Shown: positions 7,561-15,582, counted from the first letter of the stretch. The stretch: 23,617 nucleotides of DNA from Flavobacteriaceae bacterium (GCA_947472705.1 CANJDA010000015.1:1-23617), one strand, 5' to 3'. Numbers and translations: made by a program. The notes: a model not told the origin generated them from the letters alone.

Positions 7561-7591
7561 TTGCAAATTCCAATTCTGTGCCGTTACTTTG
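7561..7591 (+). promoter_or_regulatory. Promoter of the metH-metF unit
   Basis: TTG at 7561-7563, a 20-bp spacer and TTACTTTG at 7584-7591 (one mismatch to TAnnTTTG at its second base) lie just before the SAM-I aptamer. Transcription starting near 7598 would include the whole riboswitch and a leader of about 315 nt. Confidence 0.5.
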
Positions 7592-7614
7592 TACCGTTCA
7601 TAAACTTATTGTTC

Positions 7615-7738
7615 GTTATCACGAAAGCTGGAGGGAATAGACCCGTTGAAAGCTTAGCAACCCTTTGCCAAAAGAAGGTGCTACATTCTAATCTTTATGC
7701 TGAACTTGTTTCAGTATCTCAATAAAGATACAGATAAC
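7615..7738 (+). ncRNA. SAM-I (S-box) riboswitch aptamer upstream of metH
   Basis: P1 is GTTATC (7615-7620) with GATAAC (7733-7738). Between them are the hallmark blocks of the S-box: GGAGGGAATAGACCC from 7630, TTGAAAGCTTAGCAACCC from 7646, and AAGGTGCTACATTC from 7675. P4 is ATCTTTAT (7691-7698) with ATAAAGAT (7722-7729) and is enlarged by a REP-like loop. SAM-I RNAs switch methionine genes off when SAM is abundant, which fits the metH-metF genes downstream. No intrinsic terminator follows, so control is probably at translation or by another route. A second GTTATC at 7887-7892, 21 nt before the start codon, could pair with the 3' strand of P1 or with GATAAC at 7763-7768 as an alternative fold. 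Confidence 0.92.
7699..7721. repeat. REP-like sequence forming the P4 loop of the SAM-I riboswitch
   Basis: GCTGAACTTGTTTCAG followed by TATCTCA resembles a short palindromic repeat scattered in many Flavobacteria genomes. CTGAA (7700-7704) pairs with TTCAG (7710-7714). It lies neatly inside the P4 stem, where an insertion would be tolerated. The assignment rests on recalled similarity; only this copy is in the window. Confidence 0.45.
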
Positions 7739-7780
7739 CCCGAGAATTCTTCTCACTTTCATGATAACCAATACTATAAT

Positions 7781-7803
7781 GTCAGACTGAGCTTGTCGAA
7801 GTC
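7781..7803. repeat. REP-like sequence in the metH leader
   Basis: Read on the minus strand this is GACTTCGACAAGCTCAG followed by TCTGAC, which matches a widespread intergenic repeat type of Bacteroidota as I recall it. The outer GACT/AGTC bases are complementary. It sits in the stretch between the riboswitch and the 48-nt hairpin element. Confidence 0.5.
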
Positions 7804-7839
7804 ATGAGCGAATGGCTTGCGTGTTTTTGCAGTCCATAT

Positions 7840-7887
7840 TCCCGCTTTCTGTGCTACATGGTAGCACTGCCAATCGGGGCTAATTAG
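7840..7887 (+). repeat. 48-nt hairpin repeat, copy 1, just upstream of metH
   Basis: The segment runs from TCCCGCTTTCTG to ATCGGGGCTAATTAG. Its centre is a perfect hairpin, GTGCTAC-ATG-GTAGCAC (7851-7867), framed by CCCG and CGGG arms that can also pair. The reverse complement of 12544-12591 aligns over the same 48 nt with about seven or eight mismatches and two 1-nt gaps. It ends 26 bp before the metH start codon, inside the riboswitch expression region. Confidence 0.75.
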
Positions 7888-7913
7888 TTATCCATTTTTG
7901 TAATAGGAATATA

Positions 7914-8903
7914 ATGTCAAAAATTAAAGAAGCAATTCAACAAAGGATTCTCGTTCTCGACGGAGCTATGGGAACCATGCTACAACGCAATAACTTCTCC
8001 GAAGAAGATTTCCGAGGAGAACGGTTCAAAGATTTCCCGCACCCTCTAAAAGGGAACAACGATTTACTTTCTATAACACAACCTGAAGCTGTAAAGCAAG
8101 TGCACCGTTTGTATTTTCAAGCCGGAGCAGATATTGTTGAAACCAATACATTTTCAGGAACAACCATAGGTATGGCCGATTATCATTTAGAAGATTTGGT
8201 TTACGAACTAAACTATGAATCCGCCAAAATAGCAAGAGAAGTAGCCGATGAATTCACCGATAGACCACGTTTCGTAGCTGGTTCCATCGGACCAACGAAC
8301 AGAACAGCTTCTATGTCGCCAGATGTAAACGATCCAGGATTTCGTGCCGTAACTTTTGACGATTTGCGCATTGCCTACAAACAACAAGTAGAAGCCTTAA
8401 TTGACGGTGGAGTAGATGTACTTTTGGTAGAAACCATTTTCGACACACTAAATGCAAAAGCAGCTTTATTCGCTATAGAAGAAGTCAAAGAAGAACGAAA
8501 TCTTGATATACCAGTAATGGTTTCTGGAACGATTACAGATGCTTCCGGAAGAACACTATCAGGTCAAACCGTAGAAGCTTTTCTAATTTCCATCGCACAC
8601 ATCGATTTATTAAGTATCGGATTTAATTGCGCCCTTGGTGCCGACCAATTGAAGCCGTATTTAAAACGTTTGGCTCATAATACACAACTCAATATTTCGG
8701 CTCATCCAAATGCTGGTTTACCCAATGCTTTCGGACAATATGACCAAACTCCGGAAGAAATGCAAGCTTTAATCAAGGAATATTTAAAAGATAATTTAAT
8801 CAACATAATCGGAGGCTGCTGCGGCACAACACCAGAGCACATAAAAGCTATTGCAGATGTTGCAAAAGATTTTAAGCCAAGACAAATTTTAGAAACGATA
8901 TAA
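7914..8903 (+). CDS. metH: Methionine synthase, homocysteine-binding subunit (N-terminal part of split MetH)
   Basis: A 329-residue protein equal to the first module of cobalamin-dependent methionine synthase. This module binds homocysteine through zinc and positions it for methyl transfer. The N-terminus RILVLDGAMGTMLQ is typical. The zinc ligands are visible as Cys239 (GFNCALG) and Cys302-Cys303 (GGCCGTTPEH). The module ends shortly after the CC motif, and the remaining MetH modules are in the next gene, so the enzyme must assemble from two polypeptides. The stop and the next start overlap in TAATG, pointing to translational coupling and equal dosage. Split MetH of this form is known in Flavobacteria. 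Expression is probably governed by the upstream SAM-I riboswitch. Confidence 0.96.
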   Translation: MSKIKEAIQQRILVLDGAMGTMLQRNNFSEEDFRGERFKDFPHPLKGNNDLLSITQPEAVKQVHRLYFQAGADIVETNTFSGTTIGMADYHLEDLVYELNYESAKIAREVADEFTDRPRFVAGSIGPTNRTASMSPDVNDPGFRAVTFDDLRIAYKQQVEALIDGGVDVLLVETIFDTLNAKAALFAIEEVKEERNLDIPVMVSGTITDASGRTLSGQTVEAFLISIAHIDLLSIGFNCALGADQLKPYLKRLAHNTQLNISAHPNAGLPNAFGQYDQTPEEMQALIKEYLKDNLINIIGGCCGTTPEHIKAIADVAKDFKPRQILETI

Positions 8904-11566
8904 TGGCGCAAGCAAATAAATATTTAAAACTATCCGGATTAGAACCATTGATAGTTACTCCGGAATCAAACTTTATAAATGTAGGTGAACGAACGAACGT
9001 TACTGGTTCACGTAAATTTTTGCGTTTAATCAAAGAAGAAAAATACGAAGAAGCTCTTGATATTGCCCGAAATCAAGTAGAAGGAGGAGCCCAAATCATC
9101 GACATCAATATGGATGAAGGAATGTTGGATGGCGTGTATGCTATGACCAAATTCCTGAACTTAATTGCGGCTGAACCTGATATTGCAAGGGTTCCAGTAA
9201 TGGTTGATAGTTCCAAATGGGAAATCATCGAAGCGGGTCTGAAAGTCATTCAGGGTAAAGGCGTCGTGAATTCGATTTCACTTAAAGAAGGAAAAGAAGC
9301 ATTAGTACATCATGCCAAATTGATAAAAAGATACGGAGCTGCTGTAATCGTAATGGCTTTTGATGAAGATGGTCAAGCTGATAATTATGAACGTAGAATT
9401 GAAATCTGCAAAAGGAGTTATGATATTTTGGTGAATGAAGTGCATTTCCCAGCTGAAGACATCATCTTCGACCCGAATATTTTCCCAGTTGCAACTGGAA
9501 TGGAAGAGCATAAATTAAATGCTTTAGATTTTTTCAGAGCCACCAAATGGATACGAGAAAATCTTCCTTATGCCGGAGTTTCTGGTGGTGTGAGTAACGT
9601 TTCGTTTTCGTTTCGTGGGAATGACAAAGTACGTGAAGCCATGCATTCAGCTTTCCTATATCACGCCATTAAAAATGGGATGACGATGGGAATTGTAAAC
9701 CCGGAAATGCTTGAGATTTATGATGAAATTGATGCGATTCTTTTGGAACATGTAGAAGATGTTCTTTTGAATAGAAGAGAAGATGCCACCGAAAGATTAT
9801 TGGACTTAGCCGAAAGTTTTAAAGGCGATTTCAAAGTCAATGAAAAAGCAATCCAAGAATGGAGAAACGGTTCGGTACAAGAAAGATTAACACATTCATT
9901 AGTAAAAGGAATTGATGAATTTATAGAAATTGACGTAGAAGAAGCCAGAGCAACTTCCGAAAAAGCCATTGATGTGATCGAAATTAATTTGATGGCCGGA
10001 ATGAACGTTGTTGGTGATTTGTTCGGAAGCGGAAAAATGTTTCTCCCTCAAGTGGTAAAGTCAGCGCGTGTGATGAAAAAAGCAGTAGCTTATTTATTAC
10101 CCTTCATCGAAGCCCAAAAAGACGGAAAATCATCTTCTGCTGGAAAAGTGTTGATGGCAACTGTAAAAGGGGATGTGCACGATATTGGAAAAAATATAGT
10201 AGCAGTAGTCTTAGGTTGTAATAATTTCGAGATCATTGATTTGGGAGTAATGGTACCACCTGAAAAAATTATAGCGGCTGCTCTTGAGCACAATGTAGAT
10301 ATAATTGGACTAAGCGGATTGATTACGCCTTCGCTTGACGAAATGGTCTATTTGGCCAAAGAAATGGATAAGCTCAATATCAAAATTCCTATCATGATTG
10401 GCGGTGCCACCACTTCGCGTGCGCATACCGCTGTGAAAATTGCACCCGAATATAAGGAAACGGTTGTACATGTAAACGATGCTTCGCGTGCGGTAACAGT
10501 GGCAAGTAATTTGCTTCAAGCCGAGACTAAAGTAGAATACGCGAAAACTGTTCGTGCCGAATATGACAAATTGCGAGACGGTTATTTGAATAGAAGCAGA
10601 GACAAAAACTACCATTCCATTGAAGAGGCAAGAAAAAATAAATTGCAATTAAATTGGAATAACTTCACGCCGGTGAAACCCAATTTTATCGGAACAAAAA
10701 CTATAGAAGTTGAATTGTTGCAACTAGTCGAATTTATTGACTGGACTCCTTTTTTCAGTTCGTGGGAATTGTACGGGAAATATCCGGCAATTTTGACCGA
10801 TGAGGTTGTTGGTGAACAAGCCACATCTTTATTTGCAGATGCACAGAAAATGTTAACTCAAATTGTTTCAGAGCAATGGTTGACTGCTAAAGGAATTCTT
10901 GGAATTTTTCCAGCGAATACTATTAATGATGACGATATTGAAATTCAGGGAACGAATCATAAATTTTTAACCTTACGTCAACAATCTCAAAAAACGGCAG
11001 GAGCTCCAAACATTGCGTTAGCCGATTTCATTGCTCCAAAGGAAAATGGAAAACAAGATTATATAGGATGTTTTTGTGTAACAACAGGTTTTGGTGTTGA
11101 TGAAAAAGCGTCCGAATTTGAAAAACAATTAGACGATTATAATTCGATTTTAGTGAAAGCATTAGGTGACAGATTAGCCGAAGCCTTTGCGGAATATTTA
11201 CATTTAAAAGTTCGTAAAGAAATCTGGGGCTATGCTTCGGATGAAAGTTTATCGAATCAAGATTTGATTAATGAAGAATACAAAGGAATACGCCCGGCAC
11301 CAGGCTATCCTGCGTGTCCCGATCATTTGGAAAAACCAACCATCTGGAAATTATTAAATGTAGAGCATGAAATAGGCGTAAAGCTAACGGAAAGTATGGC
11401 GATGTGGCCAGCATCTTCCGTTTCTGGATATTATTTTGCGAATCCAGAAAGTAAATATTTTGGTTTAGGAAAAATCAAAAACGACCAAGTAGAAGACTAC
11501 GCTAAAAGAAGAAATATAAGTATAGAAATAGCCGCCAAATGGCTCAACCCAAATATAGCCGATTAA
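8903..11566 (+). CDS. metH: Methionine synthase, folate/cobalamin/activation subunit (C-terminal part of split MetH)
   Basis: An 887-residue protein with the three other MetH modules. The methyltetrahydrofolate-binding barrel spans about residues 20-300, opening with FINVGERTN at 24-32. The cobalamin module has a helical cap, then DVHDIG with the axial ligand His426, the GLSGLITPSLDEM loop and MIGGATTSR. The C-terminal reactivation module spans about 560-887 with RPAPGYPACPDH near residue 797, the SAM-binding motif, and WPASSVSGYYF near the end. Together with the preceding subunit it transfers the methyl group of methyl-THF to homocysteine. It needs vitamin B12; no B12-independent MetE is present in the window. 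The ATG shares one base with the stop of the first subunit, and metF begins 1 bp after its stop. Confidence 0.97.
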   Translation: MAQANKYLKLSGLEPLIVTPESNFINVGERTNVTGSRKFLRLIKEEKYEEALDIARNQVEGGAQIIDINMDEGMLDGVYAMTKFLNLIAAEPDIARVPVMVDSSKWEIIEAGLKVIQGKGVVNSISLKEGKEALVHHAKLIKRYGAAVIVMAFDEDGQADNYERRIEICKRSYDILVNEVHFPAEDIIFDPNIFPVATGMEEHKLNALDFFRATKWIRENLPYAGVSGGVSNVSFSFRGNDKVREAMHSAFLYHAIKNGMTMGIVNPEMLEIYDEIDAILLEHVEDVLLNRREDATERLLDLAESFKGDFKVNEKAIQEWRNGSVQERLTHSLVKGIDEFIEIDVEEARATSEKAIDVIEINLMAGMNVVGDLFGSGKMFLPQVVKSARVMKKAVAYLLPFIEAQKDGKSSSAGKVLMATVKGDVHDIGKNIVAVVLGCNNFEIIDLGVMVPPEKIIAAALEHNVDIIGLSGLITPSLDEMVYLAKEMDKLNIKIPIMIGGATTSRAHTAVKIAPEYKETVVHVNDASRAVTVASNLLQAETKVEYAKTVRAEYDKLRDGYLNRSRDKNYHSIEEARKNKLQLNWNNFTPVKPNFIGTKTIEVELLQLVEFIDWTPFFSSWELYGKYPAILTDEVVGEQATSLFADAQKMLTQIVSEQWLTAKGILGIFPANTINDDDIEIQGTNHKFLTLRQQSQKTAGAPNIALADFIAPKENGKQDYIGCFCVTTGFGVDEKASEFEKQLDDYNSILVKALGDRLAEAFAEYLHLKVRKEIWGYASDESLSNQDLINEEYKGIRPAPGYPACPDHLEKPTIWKLLNVEHEIGVKLTESMAMWPASSVSGYYFANPESKYFGLGKIKNDQVEDYAKRRNISIEIAAKWLNPNIAD

Positions 11567-11567
11567 A

Positions 11568-12524
11568 ATGAAAGTAACTGAACATATAAGCAACGCTAAA
11601 GGAAAACCTTTATTTTCTTTTGAGATTTTACCACCGTTAAAAGGACAAAACATTCAGTCTATTTTTGATAGTATTGACCCGTTGATGGAGTTCAATCCGC
11701 CTTTTATTGATGTGACGTATCACCGTGAGGAATATGAATACAAAGAATTGCCAAGCGGATTGTTGCAAAAGAAGATTGTAAAGAAACGACCAGGAACGGT
11801 TGGTATTTGTGCCGGTATTCAGAATAAATATAATGTAGATGCTATACCTCATATTTTGTGTGGAGGATTTACCAAAGAAGATACAGAGAACCTTTTAATT
11901 GATCTTGATTTCTTAGGGATTGATAATGTTGTGGCTCTTCGAGGGGATGCCTTAAAAACCGAGACCTATTTTCATCCCGAAAAAGAAGGCAATCAATATG
12001 CTACCGAACTTGTGACTCAAATCAGTAACCTTAATAATGGTATTTATTTAGATGAAGATTTGAAGAATTCGGCGATGACTAATTTTTGTATAGGTGTAGC
12101 GGGTTATCCAGAGAAACATATGGAAGCTCCTAGTTTGGATAGTGACATTCATTTTTTAAAGCAAAAGATAAAAAATGGTGCCGAATACATCATTACCCAA
12201 ATGTTTTTTGACAATCAGAAATACTTTGATTATGTCGAAAAATGTAGAGCAGCCGGTATAACCGTTCCCATTATTCCTGGATTAAAACCTATTGCCACTA
12301 AGAAACAACTAAACTTAATTCCGCATCGCTTTAGTATTGAATTGCCCGATGATTTGATTATGGCAGTGGTCAAAGCCAAAGACAATGATGAAGTAAAGCA
12401 AATTGGTGTTGAGTGGTGTATAGCACAAAGTAAAGAACTAGTAGCGGCCGGAATTCCTGTATTACATTACTATTCTATGGGGAAAGCAGAGAATATTAAG
12501 GCGATTGCTTCACAAGTTTTTTAA
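11568..12524 (+). CDS. metF: 5,10-methylenetetrahydrofolate reductase
   Basis: MetF reduces methylene-THF to methyl-THF with FAD and NAD(P)H and so supplies the methyl donor to MetH, encoded directly upstream. The 318-residue length is normal for a bacterial enzyme. Signatures are FSFEILPPLKG at residues about 17-27 with the catalytic Glu, FIDVTYH with the strand-end motif, VVALRGDAL near 125 and YIITQMFFD near 210, followed by PIIPGLKPI. It begins 1 bp after the metH stop (TAAAATG), so metH and metF form one unit under the SAM-I riboswitch. The 48-nt hairpin repeat follows 19 bp downstream. Confidence 0.97.
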   Translation: MKVTEHISNAKGKPLFSFEILPPLKGQNIQSIFDSIDPLMEFNPPFIDVTYHREEYEYKELPSGLLQKKIVKKRPGTVGICAGIQNKYNVDAIPHILCGGFTKEDTENLLIDLDFLGIDNVVALRGDALKTETYFHPEKEGNQYATELVTQISNLNNGIYLDEDLKNSAMTNFCIGVAGYPEKHMEAPSLDSDIHFLKQKIKNGAEYIITQMFFDNQKYFDYVEKCRAAGITVPIIPGLKPIATKKQLNLIPHRFSIELPDDLIMAVVKAKDNDEVKQIGVEWCIAQSKELVAAGIPVLHYYSMGKAENIKAIASQVF

Positions 12525-12543
12525 ATTAAACAAAAGACAATTT

Positions 12544-12591
12544 CTAACTAGCCCCGATGGTAGTGGCTACCCTGTAGCGCGGACAGCGGGA
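12544..12591 (-). repeat. 48-nt hairpin repeat, copy 2, after metF
   Basis: In inverted orientation to copy 1. On the plus strand it reads CTAACTAGCCCCGATGG up to GGACAGCGGGA, with the inner hairpin GCTAC-CCT-GTAGC and outer CCCG/CGGG arms. The ends are nearly identical to copy 1 while the inner stem differs but still pairs. It resembles an intergenic element I recall as frequent in Flavobacterium genomes (TAGCCCCGAT at one end, AGCGGGA at the other). There is no T-run after it, so it is not a standard terminator. Confidence 0.75.
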
Positions 12592-12640
12592 AAAGGGAAA
12601 ACAAAAAAGCCCAATCGATTCGCTCCTAAAGATATTCTTT

Positions 12641-12648
12641 TATATTTG
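12641..12648 (+). promoter_or_regulatory. Possible -7 box for the lipid A deacylase gene
   Basis: TATATTTG is a perfect TAnnTTTG and lies 19 bp before the start codon at 12668. I see no convincing -33 TTG at the right distance. Confidence 0.4.
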
Positions 12649-12667
12649 TGCGTTTTTAAATTTTAGG

Positions 12668-13756
12668 ATGAGGCAGTTTTTCTATTTTATTTTATTGGTT
12701 TCTTCAGTGTCGATGGCGCAGCAAAAAGAAACTTATGCAATAGAAGTATCTAATTTAAGAGGTAATACTTTGCCTCATAAAGAAGATATGTATCACTTGA
12801 TTCAAGGTCATCCTGAGGGCGTGATGCTTAGTTTTGTTGCCAAAACGCATGGAGCTAAAGAATGGCAAAAAGCCTATAACTTTCCAGATTATGGAGCTTA
12901 TTTTTTATACCAGGATTTTAATAGTCAGCCTCTTGGACAAGCCTATTCGGTGGGAGCTTTTTACAATTTTTATTTTTGGAAAAGACGTTTGCAAATGCGT
13001 ATTGCTCAAGGAGTTGCTTTGGTTACTAATCCATATGATAAAGTAACAAACAGTAAGAATAAGGCTTTTGGAACGCCAATTTTGGATAATACTAATTTTG
13101 GGTTTGCTTATGATAATCAAAAACTATTGAAGCCTTTTGGTTTTCATGCCGGAGTTTTGTTTACCCATTATTCGAACGGAAGGGTGAAATCACCCAATAG
13201 TGGGATTAATACTTATTTGTTAAACCTTGGATTGAGTTATAATTTTGATAGCGATAAATCGATTGTGAATGACACTACAATGGTGAAGAAAAACTATCGC
13301 GAACCAATACATTATAATATTGTTTTCCGTTCTGGAATTAATGAAAGCCCTATTATTAGAAGTGGGCAACGGCCTTTTTACCACATTGGATTTTATGCGG
13401 ATAAAAGGTTGAATAGAAAATCGGCTTTACAGTTGGGAGCCGAGTTGTTCCTAACCAATTCGTTTAAAGATTATATAAAATATTATGCCGTAGCTTATCC
13501 TGACAAAAATATAGATCCGAATACCGACTATAAACGAGTAGGTGTTTTTGTGGGACATGAACTGTTTGTCAATAAAATTTCACTCGAAGCCCAAGTGGGT
13601 TATTATGTTTACCAACCGTTTAAAAAAGATATAGCCATTTATGACAGAGTAGGAATGAAGTATTACATTGCCAAAAATATTTACGGGAGCTTCACAATAA
13701 AAACCCATTTGTTTTTGGCAGAAGCTTTAGAATTCGGAGTAGGTGTTAGGTTATAA
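12668..13756 (+). CDS. PagL-like lipid A 3-O-deacylase (acyloxyacyl hydrolase family)
   Basis: A 362-residue outer-membrane protein with a signal peptide in residues 1-17 (exit SMAQQ). PagL enzymes are small beta-barrels that remove the 3-O acyl chain from lipid A. The catalytic signature is at residues 167-171, HYSNG, within VLFTHYSNGRVKSPNSGIN, giving candidate His167 and Ser169. I could not place the third, acidic catalytic residue: the residue 14 after the His is Asn181. Alternating strands rich in Tyr and Phe cover most of the chain. At 362 residues it is about twice the length of the short proteobacterial PagL, as is usual for Bacteroidota members. It is followed after 9 bp by the DUF2807 lipoprotein gene and may be co-transcribed with it. 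Confidence 0.82.
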   Translation: MRQFFYFILLVSSVSMAQQKETYAIEVSNLRGNTLPHKEDMYHLIQGHPEGVMLSFVAKTHGAKEWQKAYNFPDYGAYFLYQDFNSQPLGQAYSVGAFYNFYFWKRRLQMRIAQGVALVTNPYDKVTNSKNKAFGTPILDNTNFGFAYDNQKLLKPFGFHAGVLFTHYSNGRVKSPNSGINTYLLNLGLSYNFDSDKSIVNDTTMVKKNYREPIHYNIVFRSGINESPIIRSGQRPFYHIGFYADKRLNRKSALQLGAELFLTNSFKDYIKYYAVAYPDKNIDPNTDYKRVGVFVGHELFVNKISLEAQVGYYVYQPFKKDIAIYDRVGMKYYIAKNIYGSFTIKTHLFLAEALEFGVGVRL

Positions 13757-13765
13757 AAAGATGAA

Positions 13766-14515
13766 ATGAAAAAGTTATTTTTATTTATAGTGCTGATTAC
13801 AGTTTTCAACTCGTGTGAAAAACCAAGCGATTGTGTGGAAAGCACGGGTGCAATTATTACAAAAGATGTAGCTGTTTTACCTTTTAAAAAGATAAAAGTG
13901 TACAAAGGGATTGAAGTAGTTATTACTCAAGGTACTGAATATAAAGTTCAGATAGAGGCAGGAGAAAATTTTATTGATAATGTTCAAGTCACTCAAAGCG
14001 GAGACCAATTGATATTTAAAGATGATGCTAGTTGTAATTGGGTTAGAACTTATGGGACTACAAAAATTTTAGTAACAACACCAACATTGGAAGAAGTATA
14101 TTCAAAAACGGATAGAAATATTAGTTCGAATGGTATCTTGACATTTCCATCATTAAAAGTGTATTCCTTAGACAAAGATGGTGATGGTGAGAAAGGGGCT
14201 GGTACTGGTGACTTCTTGCTCAATGTCAATAATGATTATTTGCATATTGAAAGTAATAATGTGTCTCGTTTTTATCTTTCGGGGCAAACGAATCAAGCCA
14301 ATTTGTTTTTCTCTTTTGGTGATGGTAGAATTGAAGCTCAAAATTTAATTGCTCAAACTATTACGGTTTATCATCGAGGTTCTAATGATATGATAGTAAA
14401 TCCTATTCAAAGTATATCGGGAACTATGAACAGCACTGGAAACATAATACTAAAAAATGTTCCTTCAGTTGTTGATGTGCAGCAATTATTTAGCGGACAT
14501 GTGATTTATCCATAG
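13766..14515 (+). CDS. DUF2807 (head GIN domain) lipoprotein
   Basis: A 249-residue predicted lipoprotein: MKK, hydrophobic stretch, lipobox FNSC with Cys17 as the lipidated residue. From about residue 35 it has the putative auto-transporter adhesin-like head GIN domain (DUF2807): PFKKIKVYKGIEVVITQG, a typical first strand pair, then repeated short strands of a beta-helix. The family is widespread in Bacteroidota envelopes, and its function is not established. The start at 13766 is chosen because the nearby ATG at 13761 is out of frame and stops at once. The gene probably belongs with the upstream deacylase gene (9-bp gap) and is convergent with gldA with only 14 bp between the stops and no evident terminator. 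Confidence 0.85.
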   Translation: MKKLFLFIVLITVFNSCEKPSDCVESTGAIITKDVAVLPFKKIKVYKGIEVVITQGTEYKVQIEAGENFIDNVQVTQSGDQLIFKDDASCNWVRTYGTTKILVTTPTLEEVYSKTDRNISSNGILTFPSLKVYSLDKDGDGEKGAGTGDFLLNVNNDYLHIESNNVSRFYLSGQTNQANLFFSFGDGRIEAQNLIAQTITVYHRGSNDMIVNPIQSISGTMNSTGNIILKNVPSVVDVQQLFSGHVIYP

Positions 14516-14529
14516 AAAATTCACTTAGC

Positions 14530-15429
14530 TTATTTCTTGGTTTTTTCTCTAAAAATCTGCTCAAGGTTTTTGTTTTTCAAACTGATTTGAAGCGTTTTTA
14601 GATCGTTGTCATGAGCAAAGTCGAACACGATTGGGCGCATATCCTCTTCGGTATTGAAAGTTAATAACCAAATATTATCAGTAGTATTTTTATAGGATTT
14701 GATATTAAGCAAATTGGATAAAAGTGATTCATCAACCGCTTTGTTAAATTCTACTTCGATGATTTGCTCTTTTTCTTCCGAAACCAGTTTGTCTAGTTTT
14801 TTATCGGTTACTATTTTGCCGTTATCAATGATGATGACACGGTCGCAAATAGCTTCTACTTCCTGCATGATATGAGTGGATAGGAAAACGGTTTTGTCTT
14901 TGCCTACATTCTTAATCACATTTCTAATTTCCACCAGTTGATTTGGGTCAAGTCCTGTGGTAGGTTCGTCTAAAATCAAGACATCAGGATTGTGAAGCAG
15001 TGCTGTTGCTAAACCAACACGTTGGCGATATCCTTTAGATAATTGCCCAATTTTTTTATGGCTTTCTGGCAATAAACCTGTTAGTTGTATCACTTCTTCA
15101 ATTCTAGATTTAGCAACTTTATACACATCGGCATTGAACGCTAAATATTCACGAACGTATAAATCCAGATACAACGGATTGTGTTCGGGCAAATAACCTA
15201 CCGATTGTTGTACATTTAATTGCGCTTCGCTAACATCATTTCCATTTACGGAAGCTGTTCCTTCATCGGCATTGATAAAAGTGGTCAAAATTTTCATTAA
15301 GGTTGATTTACCAGCCCCATTTGGCCCAAGAAAACCAACGATTTCTCCTTTTTTTATCGAAAAAGTAACATTGTCCAGTGCTTTTTGGGCACCATAACTT
15401 TTGGAAATATTTTGAACTTCTATTGACAT
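14530..15429 (-). CDS. gldA: Gliding motility ABC transporter ATP-binding subunit
   Basis: A 299-residue cytoplasmic ATPase. Walker A is GPNGAGKST at residues 35-43, the Q-loop region lies in VGYLPEHNPLYLD, the signature is LSKGYRQRVGLA, Walker B is VLILDEPTTGLDP and the H-loop is LSTHIMQE. The C-terminal part from about residue 220 is the extra domain typical of this ABC-2 subclass. Length and sequence match GldA of Flavobacterium, which works with GldF and GldG in gliding motility and in the stability of the machinery. gldF and gldG are not in the window and are usually encoded elsewhere. A plausible -7 box lies 18 bp upstream. The gene is divergent from the T9SS-exported delta-60 protein. 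Confidence 0.9.
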   Translation of the reverse strand: MSIEVQNISKSYGAQKALDNVTFSIKKGEIVGFLGPNGAGKSTLMKILTTFINADEGTASVNGNDVSEAQLNVQQSVGYLPEHNPLYLDLYVREYLAFNADVYKVAKSRIEEVIQLTGLLPESHKKIGQLSKGYRQRVGLATALLHNPDVLILDEPTTGLDPNQLVEIRNVIKNVGKDKTVFLSTHIMQEVEAICDRVIIIDNGKIVTDKKLDKLVSEEKEQIIEVEFNKAVDESLLSNLLNIKSYKNTTDNIWLLTFNTEEDMRPIVFDFAHDNDLKTLQISLKNKNLEQIFREKTKK

Positions 15430-15446
15430 AAACGAACTATTTGGAG

Positions 15447-15454
15447 CAAATGTA
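15447..15454 (-). promoter_or_regulatory. Likely -7 box of gldA
   Basis: On the minus strand TACATTTG, a perfect TAnnTTTG, lies 18 bp before the gldA start. No clear -33 TTG is seen, only T-rich sequence about 21 bp upstream. Confidence 0.4.
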
Positions 15455-15574
15455 ATAATTAATCGAAGGATAATGAAAGAAAACCTATTACAGGGTTTGG
15501 CTAAAGCATTTTTCTTGTTTTAATTTGGTTGTATAAAACCTACATTACAATCTTCGACATAAATTATTTTTTTG

Positions 15575-15582
15575 TACGTTTG
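15575..15582 (+). promoter_or_regulatory. Likely -7 box of the delta-60-repeat protein gene
   Basis: TACGTTTG is a perfect TAnnTTTG, 21 bp before the ATG at 15604. TTC at 15553-15555, 19 bp upstream, may serve as a weak -33 element. Its position inside the longer open frame beginning at 15529 argues for the later start. Confidence 0.45.

Noticed and set aside
12544..12591. Intrinsic terminator after metF
   Set aside because: The hairpin has no T-tract after it on either strand, and the sequence matches the repeat upstream of metH.
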